Positions 33,396-43,478 of a stretch of DNA of 64,000 nucleotides are shown here, in pieces. The position numbers and the translations under genes were made by a program. Each line of letters starts with the position of its first letter. The first letter of the stretch is position 1. The DNA is from Nostoc sp. S4 (GTDB lineage Bacteria > Cyanobacteriota > Cyanobacteriia > Cyanobacteriales > Nostocaceae), in contig JAQYWR010000022.1 of NCBI GenBank assembly GCA_029379225.1, positions 55,808-119,807 on the forward strand, given 5' to 3'. Under the pieces are notes generated by a model, which was given only the letters and a program-made list of their open reading frames with translations, searched no databases and was not told the DNA's origin.

Positions 33396-34231
33396 TTTCA
33401 AATTCGGAGTTAAATTGGGGGCGTTAGTCAACCTTTTCTGTCCCCATAATCGCATTTATCACTACCTCCTTACTCTTAGAAAAGCAAGTGCTTCGCTATA
33501 ATCAAGCCATTAGTTAAGGTTTAATAGTTTAAGAATTAACACAAAACAACTATAGACTTACTAACGTAAAACAAGAGTAAGTTACAGAATAGGTTACCCT
33601 TGGGTATTGCTAACTCGAAAATAAAATTTGAATATAAAACAAGTATTTTACATATTTTTAAGTAGTATTACTTATTGACAAATTATGTAGACGCTATAGG
33701 TTTTTACTAAAAATCTTCAAGCTGCATTGATAGTCTTTTTAAAAGTTTATTGTAATTACTTTTAAACTTTTGAGAATGAGAATATAAAAAAAGCAAAAAC
33801 AATCAATCGTACTCTGGATAATATTTTTAATCATGTTTTGATTATCATTATCATAAGTATTATTTAAGTAAATTAACTGATTGATGAGATATACACGATC
33901 TTAACTACAGATCTCACATATACACAGTAGAATTATGTCCAATTAGAAATGACGCCATTTGTAAGGTTGCTTGGTGTCCATTAAAAAGGTAATTGTGGAT
34001 GCTGATAATCTATTTTCAGTATTTTTTCTACACCTACACCAATTTATGGAACACAATCTCAAAAAGCATTTGCACAATATTTACGCGGAAATTCGCAGGT
34101 GGAAACCTAAAAAACCGTGTATAAACTTACAAACGGCAGTTATACGCTCGCATTGAACACTGAGTTACTTACTAAGGCTAGAGTTAGTAACCGTTAACAG
34201 TTCAGTTTTTGCAACATAACCTTTTTTTCCT
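33396..34231. other. 836-bp AT-rich intergenic region
   Basis: No coding gene is supported. A 61-codon frame at 33971-34156 has no homologous look or ribosome site. An AT hairpin (AAAAGTTTA with TAAACTTTT, 33740-33775 region) lies behind the export gene. The rest shows no repeats I recognise. It probably contains the promoter of the beta-helix gene. Confidence 0.5.
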
Positions 34232-35623
34232 ATGATGATTCATGGTTTGAGTTTTCTCAGTTTGAGTGCATCTGTTGTACTTCCCTGGGCATTAACTGGT
34301 ATGCTTCAAGGACAGAAAATAACAGAGTCTGTAGTTACAGATGTTCTTCAATCATCTACTGTTCAGCAAAAGAAACTACCCAACCGCAACCTAATCAGTG
34401 CTACTACGGCTGCTCGGACAACATACTATGTTAGTGGTAGTGGAAAAGATACAAATAGCGGACTCACTGCATCGTCTCCCTTTAGAACACCTCAAAGGGC
34501 GGCAAACCTCACCAGACCTGGCGACACAGTACTCCTGATGAACGGAGTATACACGAATTCAAATCGGAATGGGACAGTATTAGAAATTACACGTTCTGGT
34601 TCGGCAAGTGCATGGATTGTATATAAAGCATATCCTGGACATTCGCCGAAAATTCAGTTCGATGGATGGCATGGAATTTGGATTAAAGATGGAGCTTCCT
34701 ATATCGAAGTAAACGATCTGGAAGTTGAAGGCAACAATCGTAATATAAGTCTTAGTTATGCTCTAAGCCAAAAGAAGAACACTAACAACCCGTTAACAAG
34801 TGGAAGCTGTATCAGTGTAGATGGACGAACAAAAGTTCGTCCTCATCATGTACGTATTCTCAACAACAAAATACATGACTGTGGATCGGGAGGCATTTCA
34901 GCAATTGAAACCGACTATCTGACAGTGGATGGAAACGAAGTATTCAATAATGCCTGGTATTCACCGTTTGGGGCTAGTGGCATTTCAATGCTCAGAAATT
35001 GGAACTATGACAGTAACCAGAACTACAGAATATTCGTGACGAACAATAAGGTCTACAGAAATCGAATGTATGTTCCCTGGAGTAATAACGGGAAGATCCA
35101 AGATGGTAACGGAATAATTTTTGATCGCTTAAGTGAATCTGGATATCGAGGTCGTATTTTGATTGCCAATAACGTCGTATATGAAAATGGTGGTGGTGGC
35201 ATTCATGCATTCAGAAGTGACAAGCTCGATATTATCAATAACACTTCTTACCTGAATAACCAGACCCCAGGAATTTTATACGGGCAAATCTCGATGAATG
35301 ATACCAGTGATGTCAAAGTTCTCAATAACATCCTTTATTCTCGGAGTGGCGCACCGATAAACATGGACAGCGGCAAAAATTCTAATACTACTTTTAACTA
35401 CAACCTCTACAACAATAATGGTTATAGTGCAAGTGGTAGTGGACCGAATGATATTATTGCAGATCCACAGTTTGTTAATGCCTCCGGAGGCGATTTTAGA
35501 CTTAAATCAACCAGTCGAGCAATCAATAGTGGTTCTAAGTTTAGTTATTTAACAACCGATATTCTAGGCAACCCTCGTGTAAGGGGTTCAGCACCCGATA
35601 GAGGAGCATACGAAATGCGGTAG
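34232..35623 (+). CDS. Secreted right-handed beta-helix protein
   Basis: The 463-aa protein has an N-terminal hydrophobic signal (FLSLSASVVLPWALTGML). YYVSGSGKDTNSGLTASSPF near 66-85 is the usual opening of secreted parallel beta-helix (pectate-lyase-like, DUF1565-type) proteins. About ten coils follow with NNxI/V steps (ILNNKIHDCGSGGIS, VTNNKVYRN, IANNVVYENGGGGI, IINNTSYLNN, VLNNILY). The C-terminal DILGNPRVRGSAPDRGAYE motif is that of choice-of-anchor Q domains. These folds bind or cleave polysaccharides; given the setting it may be a lyase or epimerase acting on the exported polymer. Catalytic residues could not be assigned. Two ATG codons stand side by side at the start. Confidence 0.85.
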   Translation: MMIHGLSFLSLSASVVLPWALTGMLQGQKITESVVTDVLQSSTVQQKKLPNRNLISATTAARTTYYVSGSGKDTNSGLTASSPFRTPQRAANLTRPGDTVLLMNGVYTNSNRNGTVLEITRSGSASAWIVYKAYPGHSPKIQFDGWHGIWIKDGASYIEVNDLEVEGNNRNISLSYALSQKKNTNNPLTSGSCISVDGRTKVRPHHVRILNNKIHDCGSGGISAIETDYLTVDGNEVFNNAWYSPFGASGISMLRNWNYDSNQNYRIFVTNNKVYRNRMYVPWSNNGKIQDGNGIIFDRLSESGYRGRILIANNVVYENGGGGIHAFRSDKLDIINNTSYLNNQTPGILYGQISMNDTSDVKVLNNILYSRSGAPINMDSGKNSNTTFNYNLYNNNGYSASGSGPNDIIADPQFVNASGGDFRLKSTSRAINSGSKFSYLTTDILGNPRVRGSAPDRGAYEMR

Positions 35624-36184
35624 TAATCAATAACGTGGTATTAGGTTGTATGACAAAATTCTGATTTCAAGAGAGTTTTTGTCTACAACCTATTTTGTAA
35701 TTTATAAATGAACGAAAAATGCGCTTGGGGATGCGATCGCTTTTATGATTTACGCATTGTACAACTATAAAGTGTGTTAACGGATTTGTTTATTTCAAGC
35801 GCTTTGTATAACCTTAATTTATTTGCTTGCTTGGTCTAAACGTAGGTAGTCCGTCCTCGATATCACTGGGTGGTAATGATGGCTGAAATAATTAAATCAA
35901 TGTAGTAGTTATGTACAATAAATGAGTCTTAGGTTTTATTTCTCGGTCTCATGTCTGCCCAATTAATATCATTGCAACCTGAGTAAGCAATCCATAAAAC
36001 GTTGTGATTGCGTCGTTTCACTCACAATTCCATATAACCCATGATTTTGCAGACATCATAATGAGACCATTATTGCAATCATATTCTACCATTAAACATT
36101 GCCTACAAGCGGAGCTTTTATTGCTCCGCTAATTTTGCCTTATGATAAAGGAATTCGTACGAGTCAACATAACTGTGAAAGTTT
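35624..36184. other. 561-bp gap between convergent genes
   Basis: Two structures are visible: a terminator-like hairpin at 36108-36135 and an imperfect inverted repeat 35945-36073 (GGTCTCAT...GTCTGC against GCAGACAT...ATGAGACC) that could be a degenerate MITE. A HIP1 site lies near 35735. No gene is seen. Confidence 0.5.
36108..36135 (+). terminator. Hairpin downstream of the beta-helix gene
   Basis: AGCGGAGC pairs with GCTCCGCT around TTTTATT and is followed on the plus strand by AATTTTGCC. The tail is better on the plus strand, so it would stop transcripts from the beta-helix gene entering the Wzc gene. Confidence 0.6.
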
Positions 36185-38413
36185 TTATTTTTTCGCAAGT
36201 CCCTTAAGCTCTTTTTTCAACTCTCTTGGTTGAAAATATTCGTGACCATGATACAAATAAGTACTAGATTCATTTTTGTCAATAATTCCATTGACCACTA
36301 AACCTAAGACATTATAGTTAGATCTCTCTAACATCTCTTGAGCAGCATTAGCACTGTTAGAATCTATTACTCCAGGTCGAGCCACTAATAAAATTCCATC
36401 AGTCATTTGGCTTAAAGTCAAAGCATCAGCTGCTAAAAGAAGCGGAGGAGCATCAATAATTACAAAATCATAGTTATATTGAGATGAGAAGTTGTCAATT
36501 AATGATGCCATGCGTTTTGAGTCAAGCAGAGCAAGTGGGTTAGGAGGTCTAACTCCAGCAGTTAAGACATCAAGATTATCCATTACTTTGGATACAGCTA
36601 TATTAAATTCAGTTTGACCAACAAGAACCTCACTTAAACCAACTGCATTGGTTAGTTGCCACATATGATGCTGAGAAGGAACTCGCATATCTGCATCAAT
36701 TAATAAAACTTTACGTCCTAACTGAGCGATCGCTGCTGCCAAATTAGCCGAAACTGTAGACTTACCTTCTTTAGGAACTGCGCTAGTTATTACAATTGTT
36801 TTGAGTACTTTATCTGAACTCAAGAATTTTAGATTAGCTTGAATCATCCGATACATTTCACTTGTTAAGGAGTAAGGTGTATCTCGGACAGCAATCTTTT
36901 GAGTTATTGATTCTCCACTTGAATAACGAGAACGAACCTTTTTAACAGATAAAGGAACAATTCCCAGTAAAGTATATCTAAATATATCTCTGACTTCCTT
37001 AAGCGTTTTTAGAGATCTATCTCTCATACCTAACAACATAACAGTTGTAGCAGCCAAGAATAAACCGAACGTCACTCCTAGCAGCAAAACGATAATTTTT
37101 TTAATTATTAGTGGGTCAGTAGGCACTATAGCCTCAACAATAATTCGGGAACTGGGCGTATTTGTATTCTCAACTAACTGTAATTCTTGAACCTTTTTCA
37201 ACACAGTTTGATATGTTGATTCTGCAACTTCAACTTTCCGCTCTAATTCACGCTGATTCTGTATTAACTGTGGTATAACTTTCACGCGCTGTTCGTAGTT
37301 AGAGCGAGAATTATACAAAGAGGCGAGTCTTTGGCTTAAGCCAAAACGTTGGACTTCTGATTGTAGAAAATTTTGGATGAGGGTTTGTCTGAGTTCTCCA
37401 ATTTGCAATAAATTCTGAGGAACTTGTGTGTTGTTACCAACGGTCTGAGAAATTTGCTGCTGTAGCAAAGCTCTTAAGTTAGCTTTTTTTGCTTCCAGAC
37501 TAATAATTGTTGGGTTATCATCTTGGAAGCGGCTACGCTCAGTAGCTAACTGTCGGTCAGTATCTTGAAGTTGTGTAAGGATTCCTTGCACAGCAGGTGA
37601 CTGACTAAGACTACTTACAGCGAGCGCATTTTGAGAATTTAAATTGACTTTCTGCCGCAGTTCATTGGTTTGAGCGTTGACCTCATTTAATTGAGCCTGA
37701 ACAGTATTAATCTCGTTATTTAAATTTCCAATAATGCCAACGGCTGACCTTGTTTCTTCTGATAGATCTGTAATGCGGTTTTTCTGTTTAAATATACGTA
37801 GCTCTCGTTCTGCTTTGTCAACAGCCTCTTGAGTTTTCGGAATCTGCTTAGCAATAAATTGACGAGTTGCTGATGCTTCAGACCGATTTGTGATAATATC
37901 ATTTTCTACATAATTATCCATAACTGTGTTGACCACTGCCGCAGCTTCTTCAGGGTTATGGCTGGAATAAGTAATTCGCAATACATCTGTTCCGGCAACA
38001 ATTTTTAGTACCAGCGATTTTTGTAGAGCTTTGACTGTCAAAGGTTCACCGTCATCATCTTTAAGTTTTAATTTATCTATTGTCTTCTGTAATAAAGCAG
38101 GGGAAGAAATAACTTCTACTTGAGTGTTTATAGGATTTTGAGTAGCTAATAGTGATTTTAAATCTCCGGGAGATTCTCCTTCAGTGGTTGTCGGCAAAAG
38201 ATTAGATCCTAATACTTGATAAGAGGGGATTTTAAATAAAAGTTTTCCTTCTGCTTCATAGGATGGTCTCATAAATCGTGTAGCTACAGCACTCAGTAAA
38301 ACTGTAGCAAAGAATACAGCAGTGCCAGGGAGCCAGTACCGTTTCAATGTCGATAAGTAACGACCAAGGTCTAAATCAATAGATTCTCTAGATTCGGTAG
38401 ATTTTTCTAACAT
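36185..38413 (-). CDS. Wzc-type chain-length regulator / BY-kinase
   Basis: The 742-aa protein is a polysaccharide co-polymerase fused to a bacterial tyrosine kinase. A Wzz domain begins near residue 15 (LDLGRYLSTLKRYWLPG) with membrane helix 1 (GTAVFFATVLLSAVATRF), followed by a long periplasmic coiled coil of about 350 residues and helix 2 (IIVLLLGVTFGLFLAATTVML). The cytoplasmic kinase has Walker A SAVPKEGKSTVSANLA near 537-552, Walker A' VLLIDADMRVP near 566-576, and Walker B FVIIDAPPLL near 644-653. The C-terminus has only two or three Tyr (YLYHGHEYF), fewer than in E. coli Wzc. It controls polymer length and export with the Wza-like protein. The start is ATG 38413; the TTG-led extension is unlikely. 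Confidence 0.92.
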   Translation of the reverse strand: MLEKSTESRESIDLDLGRYLSTLKRYWLPGTAVFFATVLLSAVATRFMRPSYEAEGKLLFKIPSYQVLGSNLLPTTTEGESPGDLKSLLATQNPINTQVEVISSPALLQKTIDKLKLKDDDGEPLTVKALQKSLVLKIVAGTDVLRITYSSHNPEEAAAVVNTVMDNYVENDIITNRSEASATRQFIAKQIPKTQEAVDKAERELRIFKQKNRITDLSEETRSAVGIIGNLNNEINTVQAQLNEVNAQTNELRQKVNLNSQNALAVSSLSQSPAVQGILTQLQDTDRQLATERSRFQDDNPTIISLEAKKANLRALLQQQISQTVGNNTQVPQNLLQIGELRQTLIQNFLQSEVQRFGLSQRLASLYNSRSNYEQRVKVIPQLIQNQRELERKVEVAESTYQTVLKKVQELQLVENTNTPSSRIIVEAIVPTDPLIIKKIIVLLLGVTFGLFLAATTVMLLGMRDRSLKTLKEVRDIFRYTLLGIVPLSVKKVRSRYSSGESITQKIAVRDTPYSLTSEMYRMIQANLKFLSSDKVLKTIVITSAVPKEGKSTVSANLAAAIAQLGRKVLLIDADMRVPSQHHMWQLTNAVGLSEVLVGQTEFNIAVSKVMDNLDVLTAGVRPPNPLALLDSKRMASLIDNFSSQYNYDFVIIDAPPLLLAADALTLSQMTDGILLVARPGVIDSNSANAAQEMLERSNYNVLGLVVNGIIDKNESSTYLYHGHEYFQPRELKKELKGLAKK

Positions 38414-38906
38414 AATGGTCAAAAGTAGGGTTTTAAGCGAGCAATTCAATATCGATCTTTATCAAACTAGGTACAATGCACAGCTGTTAGTAAAACTAAC
38501 GTTATTTTACAATATGACATATAGTATAAACTATTTAAGTGACAAAGCGCTCAAATCATCTACAGGCTTTGGTTTTATCGATTTAAAGCCAACATTTATT
38601 AATCTTGAGGAGCGTTATTAAAAGTAAATGCAATACTAGTTGATGCTGATTTAGGTTGCGGTTACCATTGAGTGATACAAGGTCTTAGTGTAACATCATC
38701 ACCAGGGTTGGAATCAGAGCAAGTCAGTATAGCGATCGCTTACTTCCAAGAGCGATCGCTGGTTTGCTTTTGAGCAAAAACTGCCAGACAATTCTAAATT
38801 TCAGATAAGATTGTTATCAATGACCTGCCGCATCATAAATCAATTATTTAGAAGCAGCACGTTCTTTCAAAGATTTTGAGCGTGAGTGTTAAAGTTGGTT
38901 TCTGGA
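38414..38906. other. 493-bp gap with a possible BY-kinase relic
   Basis: A stretch near 38609-38668 on the plus strand reads GALLKVNAILVDADLGCGYH before a stop, which resembles the Walker A' segment of ParA or BY-kinases. After the stop the same frame reads VIQGLSVTSSP. Two HIP1 octamers (38731-38760) form a hairpin like that at 13818. Nothing else is recognised. The relic is only a suggestion. Confidence 0.35.
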
Positions 38907-40112
38907 TTAAGGGCTGGAATCTTTCTTACCTTGCCAAACTTTCTTATAAGCTTCTAACAGCTTAGGTACTTGATGTCGCCACTCTAGTTTGTCCACCATT
39001 CTTTGTCTAGCTAGCTCTCCCATCTGCTGTCGTCGCGGAGTATCCTCTAAGAGTTCAAGAATGTTCTTGGCAAAATCCACTACGTCGTTACCTTTTGCAT
39101 AAACAGATGCTGCTTCTGCCGACCGCCTTCCTTCCAAAAGGTCAAACTGAACAATGGGTTTTCCCATTGCCATGTACTCCATAATTTTGTTCATTGTCGA
39201 ACGGTCATTATAGGGCATTTTTTTATCGGGGTTAGCACATATATCACAGCTGGAAAGTCTTTCTAAAAGTTCATTATCAGGAATACGACCTGTAAATTCC
39301 ACATATTCATTAACTTCTAACTCTTGAGATAATTCTTGAAGCTTTTCAAACATCGGTCCACTACCGATGAGCATAAACTGAATGTCCTGGCGGTTCTTTT
39401 CATAGACAATGTAGCGCACTGATTGGAGTAGATAATCGATTCCCTCTGGTTCTCCCATGACACCAACATATCCCACCAAATACTTTCGCCCTTTACGGTA
39501 GACTGGGTTGGGCGGTAGGGGTTGAAAGCGAGAAAGATCGGGTCCGCTGCGAACAACGAAGACATCTTCTGGACTTTTGCGTCCGCGGGTAAGTGCTACC
39601 GAGAGGTAAGACTCATTAGTCGAGATAACTACGTCAGCTGTGGCAAAAGTCAATCTTTCAACCAAGGAGAGTCCATAGTAGAATATGTCTCGTCGTCCAT
39701 ACTTAGCTTCGTACATCTCTAGATTGATATCATGGTGGTCAAATATGACTTTTATACCTTTGAATAATTTGAACCACCCTGCTACTAAAAATAGTAAATC
39801 TGGAGGATTACAAATGTGGACAATATCAAAACCTCGCTCTTGCCACACCCGATGAGCAAGGCGAAACTCCCAATAAAGTGCTGTAGCGTACTCCCGTAGA
39901 TAACCGGAGACCGAACTAATATCAGGTGGCATTGAGTGGCGATAAATGTGAACGCGATCGATTACTTCGTATTCTTCTTCAAAGCCTTTACCTTTGGGAC
40001 AAATTACCGAAACTTCATACCCAGCTTTTGTTAGGGTGGTAGCTTCCATCCATACACGCCGATCAAAGGGAAGGGGCAGATTTTCTACAATTATTAATAC
40101 TTTATTAGACAT
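38907..40112 (-). CDS. Family 4 glycosyltransferase
   Basis: The 401-aa protein has the GT-B fold of family 4. The N-terminal domain starts LIIVENLPLPFDRRVWMEA near residues 5-23. The C-terminal domain has YVGVMGEPEGIDYLLQS near 221-237, FTGRIPDNELLERLSSCDI near 274-292 and the E-x7-E type region KIMEYMAMGKPIVQFDL near 315-331 that binds the sugar nucleotide. It should retain anomeric configuration. The sugar and acceptor are not predictable. It lies upstream of the Wzc gene on the same strand, with a 490-bp gap. Confidence 0.9.
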   Translation of the reverse strand: MSNKVLIIVENLPLPFDRRVWMEATTLTKAGYEVSVICPKGKGFEEEYEVIDRVHIYRHSMPPDISSVSGYLREYATALYWEFRLAHRVWQERGFDIVHICNPPDLLFLVAGWFKLFKGIKVIFDHHDINLEMYEAKYGRRDIFYYGLSLVERLTFATADVVISTNESYLSVALTRGRKSPEDVFVVRSGPDLSRFQPLPPNPVYRKGRKYLVGYVGVMGEPEGIDYLLQSVRYIVYEKNRQDIQFMLIGSGPMFEKLQELSQELEVNEYVEFTGRIPDNELLERLSSCDICANPDKKMPYNDRSTMNKIMEYMAMGKPIVQFDLLEGRRSAEAASVYAKGNDVVDFAKNILELLEDTPRRQQMGELARQRMVDKLEWRHQVPKLLEAYKKVWQGKKDSSP

Positions 40113-40920
40113 ATTTCATTTTCCTTTAAATTAGCTTTTCATTTTAGTTAATTCTGCTAGGCTTACAATACCTTCGGCAATTTTACGTGAGTTTCCAACG
40201 AAGACGCACCTTTGCAAACTCCTTACCCAACTCACAGAGAGACTTAAATTTCTTTGGCTCTATATAAAAATAAAGCTTTTCAAGCCTCTCTCCTTTATAA
40301 ACAAAGGTTAGCAGAGAATTTTTTTAATCCGTCGAATTTCCGTCAATTTCCGAGTATTGACATAGATAAACTTAGGATAATACACACTTTTTTTAGCTTT
40401 GGCCAAAAACTGAGCTAATAAAATCCTGTATAGTTTCTGTCTCAGCAATTGATACTATCTTATCCGTCTGAGCTGAATTTTACCTTTTGCCTAAGAATTA
40501 AGCACACTCTTGTCTTGAACTTTTTTTACTACTAAAAATATTAAGTAAGTGCATTTAAATTATGCTTGATTAAAAACCTATTTAATGTATAAACAAAAAA
40601 CAGGATTTATCCTTTGATTGATTTTCTAACTCTGAAGGCGATCGCTTAAAATTTTGTACATTAACAAGCCTGAATGTGATATTTTCGGCTTTCATGATAG
40701 CGTTCGCAACTAAAGTTAAAAACTAAGGCAAAAATCAGGATTTATCGTTTAGTTTACTTTCCCAGAGTTAAAACGATGCTTGTAACAAGCCTCAGAGTGT
40801 CTAAGCTAAAGTTGCGAGAATAACTTGAGCTTATTGAGCATAAAATCTTTTTATTTACATAATGCTGACACCCTGCATATCCAGAAAATACTAAAGTTAT
40901 TTCATTAGTTACTTCTTTAT
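40113..40920. other. 808-bp AT-rich intergenic region
   Basis: No gene is visible. CAGGATTTATC occurs twice (near 40602 and 40737), and one HIP1 site lies near 40640. The region probably holds the promoter for the glycosyltransferase gene on the left. The long gap breaks the cluster into separate transcription units. Confidence 0.5.
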
Positions 40921-42222
40921 TTACCAAGCAATGCCAGAATAATTTAACTCCTTGATGGGTTCACTAAAGACACCTGCCAAATCGAAAATTTGTTTTTCTT
41001 TAAGCGCTTCGTGTAATATCTGGCGAAACTCTGGACTAGCATAGGTAACTATTACTACTTCTGCATCCTCCAGAGCTTCTTGAGGTTCTGCAACTAATAG
41101 ATCCTCAAAATGAGGGAGGTTATTTTGAATATAAGCTAAATTGGTTCCCATTAACCGAGCTTCATAGACAGCTTGGTCATATATTTTTACCTGGCATCCT
41201 TCCCCAATCAATCGCTTAACTAACAGCACTGCTGGACTTTCTCTTAAGTCATCTGTACCTGGTTTGAACGCCAATCCTAAAACAGCAATCTTTCTTACCC
41301 CAAGGCGTAATACCTGCTGGGCAGCCAAATCAACTTGGAGGCTATTAGTAGTCGGAAGGGCGTTTAGTAGAGGTACTGGTACATCCATGCTACGTGCATA
41401 GTAAAGCAAAGCACTTAAATCTTTGGGCAGACAGGAACCCCCATAGGCAAATCCAGGACGCATATAAACAGGAGAAATATTTAATTTCGTGTCTTGTATG
41501 ATGATGTTCATTACTTCTCGTCCATCTACACCAAAAGCTTTGGCAACCCGTCCGATTTCATTAGCAAAGCCTACTTTGGCAGCGTGCCAGCAATTAGCTA
41601 CATATTTAACCATTTCTGCCACAGATGGTTTGACTATAGTGAAGGGTGCGTCTACAGTGGCGTACATCTGCCGCACTGCTGCTTCTGCTATAGGAGATTC
41701 AGTACCGATGATAGTATAAGGTGGTCGATCGTAATCTTTGATAGCCGAACCTTCTCGTAAAAACTCTGGGTTAAATGCCAGATGGATAGAGCTATTACCT
41801 GTAATACTCTCTAGCAGATTTTGACACTTTTCTAATGTTCCTGGAGGAACAGTGCTACGCAACACAACTACATGGTTTTCACTCTTATGGCTAGCAGCTT
41901 TCCCAATTTGTTTGCATACACCCCAAACGTAACTAAGATCGGGTTCTCCCCTCTCTGTTGGAGGTGTGCCGACACTAATCAGCGAAACTTCTGATGCTAG
42001 CACTGCCGCTTCAGTATCTGTAGTGGCTGTGATTAAGTTAGCCGCCACTCCGTCAACTAGCAACTGACTCAGCCCTGGCTCTACAATAGGCGATTCTCCC
42101 TTGGCGATCAAATCTACTTTTTCGGGGTTAACATCTACCCCAATGACTTCATGTCCATCTCGTGCCAAGCAAGCTGCTGTTACAGCACCGACATATCCCA
42201 AACCAAAAATGCTAATCTTCAT
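40921..42222 (-). CDS. GDP-mannose 6-dehydrogenase-like sugar nucleotide dehydrogenase (AlgD type)
   Basis: This NAD-dependent enzyme oxidises C6 of a nucleotide sugar twice to give a uronic acid. It has the Rossmann motif FGLGYVGAVTAACLA near residues 5-19, the substrate region NPEFLREGSAIKDYDRPP near 156-173, the NCWHAAKVGFANEIG helix near 208-222, and the catalytic Cys in GGSCLPKD near 262-269. The WHAAKV-FANE segment and SCLPKD (rather than SCFPKD of UDP-glucose enzymes) agree with Pseudomonas AlgD as I recall it. GDP-mannuronate is therefore the likely product. I start at ATG 42222, where AlgD homology begins; ATG 42249 is possible. Confidence 0.9.
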   Translation of the reverse strand: MKISIFGLGYVGAVTAACLARDGHEVIGVDVNPEKVDLIAKGESPIVEPGLSQLLVDGVAANLITATTDTEAAVLASEVSLISVGTPPTERGEPDLSYVWGVCKQIGKAASHKSENHVVVLRSTVPPGTLEKCQNLLESITGNSSIHLAFNPEFLREGSAIKDYDRPPYTIIGTESPIAEAAVRQMYATVDAPFTIVKPSVAEMVKYVANCWHAAKVGFANEIGRVAKAFGVDGREVMNIIIQDTKLNISPVYMRPGFAYGGSCLPKDLSALLYYARSMDVPVPLLNALPTTNSLQVDLAAQQVLRLGVRKIAVLGLAFKPGTDDLRESPAVLLVKRLIGEGCQVKIYDQAVYEARLMGTNLAYIQNNLPHFEDLLVAEPQEALEDAEVVIVTYASPEFRQILHEALKEKQIFDLAGVFSEPIKELNYSGIAW

Positions 42223-42290
42223 ATCTATCGTTGTTATGCTTTCATACACTACAAAACAATCAAGCCATCAAACTGGGGTTCTCTTGCATC

Positions 42291-43367
42291 TTAATTTAAC
42301 ACTGATTGATATAAATCTATAAAAGAAATCCAATGTTTTTTGATATCTAGAGGAAAAACACTTATTCTCGCTTTTTCTCCAAGAGAAAGCCTCAACATTT
42401 CATTTTCAATCAAAGACTTAACAGCATTTGATAATTCCTCAATATTACCCGGATTAACGATTAATCCATTTTGATATTGAGTTACTATTTCAGGTATACC
42501 TCCTACTGGTGTTACTATGACTGGTAGTTCCCAAGCCATTGCTTCCAACATTGCTAATGGAAGACCTTCATTATAAGAAGGCAACACAAAAATATCTGCT
42601 TGAGTTAGAAGAATATCACGTTCATCTGACCCTATCCAACCAGGCAGTTTGATATAATTCTCTAAATCTAGAGTTTTAATTAAATTGCCTGCTTGTTCTA
42701 AGTCTCCGTCACCTGCCATAATTAAAATAGCTCTATTTCTATATTCAATAGGCAGAAGAGAAAAGGCTTCGATCAAATCGAATGCTCCTTTGCGTTGCCC
42801 AATTCGTCCTAAAAAAAGTAAATTGACTTTTGCAGAACCTGAACGATGTGGAACTTCTGCAGGAACTTTTACCGGATTATATAAAACTACAACTTGTTCT
42901 GCTTTAAGACCAAGCTTTTCTATATAAAATTTTTTCCAACTTTCTGATAAAACAATTAATTTTTGACACTTGCCAAATATCCAACTTAACAGCTGCTGCA
43001 CATATTTTGGAAGCCCAGTGTAAAATATATGAAATTGACTTCCATGAGCATGTATTATTATTGGTTTTTGAAATACCCAAGCTAAAATTATCATAATTGC
43101 TTGTCGTAAAATACTACCCCGCTGTGATATTTGAAGTTGAACAATATCAACTTCTTGCCTGAGTAATATCCATACTAATTTCCATATAGCTTTCAAAAAT
43201 ACTATAATTTTGATTGCTAAAGTTCCTTCTTCATGAGTAATAATATGGCATATTTTAACTTCCGGAGGAGCATATTCTAAAAAAAGCTTCTCGTAACCAG
43301 AAATTCCACCCTGTTGAAGTAAACTAGGGCCTAACATGAGAATTTTAACAGCATGAGTTTCATACAT
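42291..43367 (-). CDS. Family 4 glycosyltransferase
   Basis: The 358-aa GT-B enzyme has family 4 features: an N-terminal glycine-rich loop in LGPSLLQQGGISGYEKL near residues 12-28, the C-terminal strand LLFLGRIGQRKGAFDLIEAF near 182-201, and LPSYNEGLPLAMLEAMAWE near 256-274, with the Glu pair that contacts the nucleotide sugar. Then come PVVGGIPEIV-like residues (VTPVGGIPEIV). An internal hydrophobic patch (AIMIILAWVFQKPIII) may bind the membrane. It lies 68 bp upstream of the AlgD-like gene and may share its transcript. Sugar specificity is unknown. Confidence 0.9.
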   Translation of the reverse strand: MYETHAVKILMLGPSLLQQGGISGYEKLFLEYAPPEVKICHIITHEEGTLAIKIIVFLKAIWKLVWILLRQEVDIVQLQISQRGSILRQAIMIILAWVFQKPIIIHAHGSQFHIFYTGLPKYVQQLLSWIFGKCQKLIVLSESWKKFYIEKLGLKAEQVVVLYNPVKVPAEVPHRSGSAKVNLLFLGRIGQRKGAFDLIEAFSLLPIEYRNRAILIMAGDGDLEQAGNLIKTLDLENYIKLPGWIGSDERDILLTQADIFVLPSYNEGLPLAMLEAMAWELPVIVTPVGGIPEIVTQYQNGLIVNPGNIEELSNAVKSLIENEMLRLSLGEKARISVFPLDIKKHWISFIDLYQSVLN

Positions 43368-43478
43368 AATTGTAATTTTTAATTTTGCAAAATTTTACGA
43401 ACACTTAATTAAGATAACAATCAATGTATTGGAAAATTTTCAAATTATGCAGTATATGTATGTGTATTGATTAAATGT

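Noticed and set aside
33971..34156. 61-codon frame ahead of the beta-helix gene
   Set aside because: Lysine- and histidine-rich random composition, no ribosome site, no family look.
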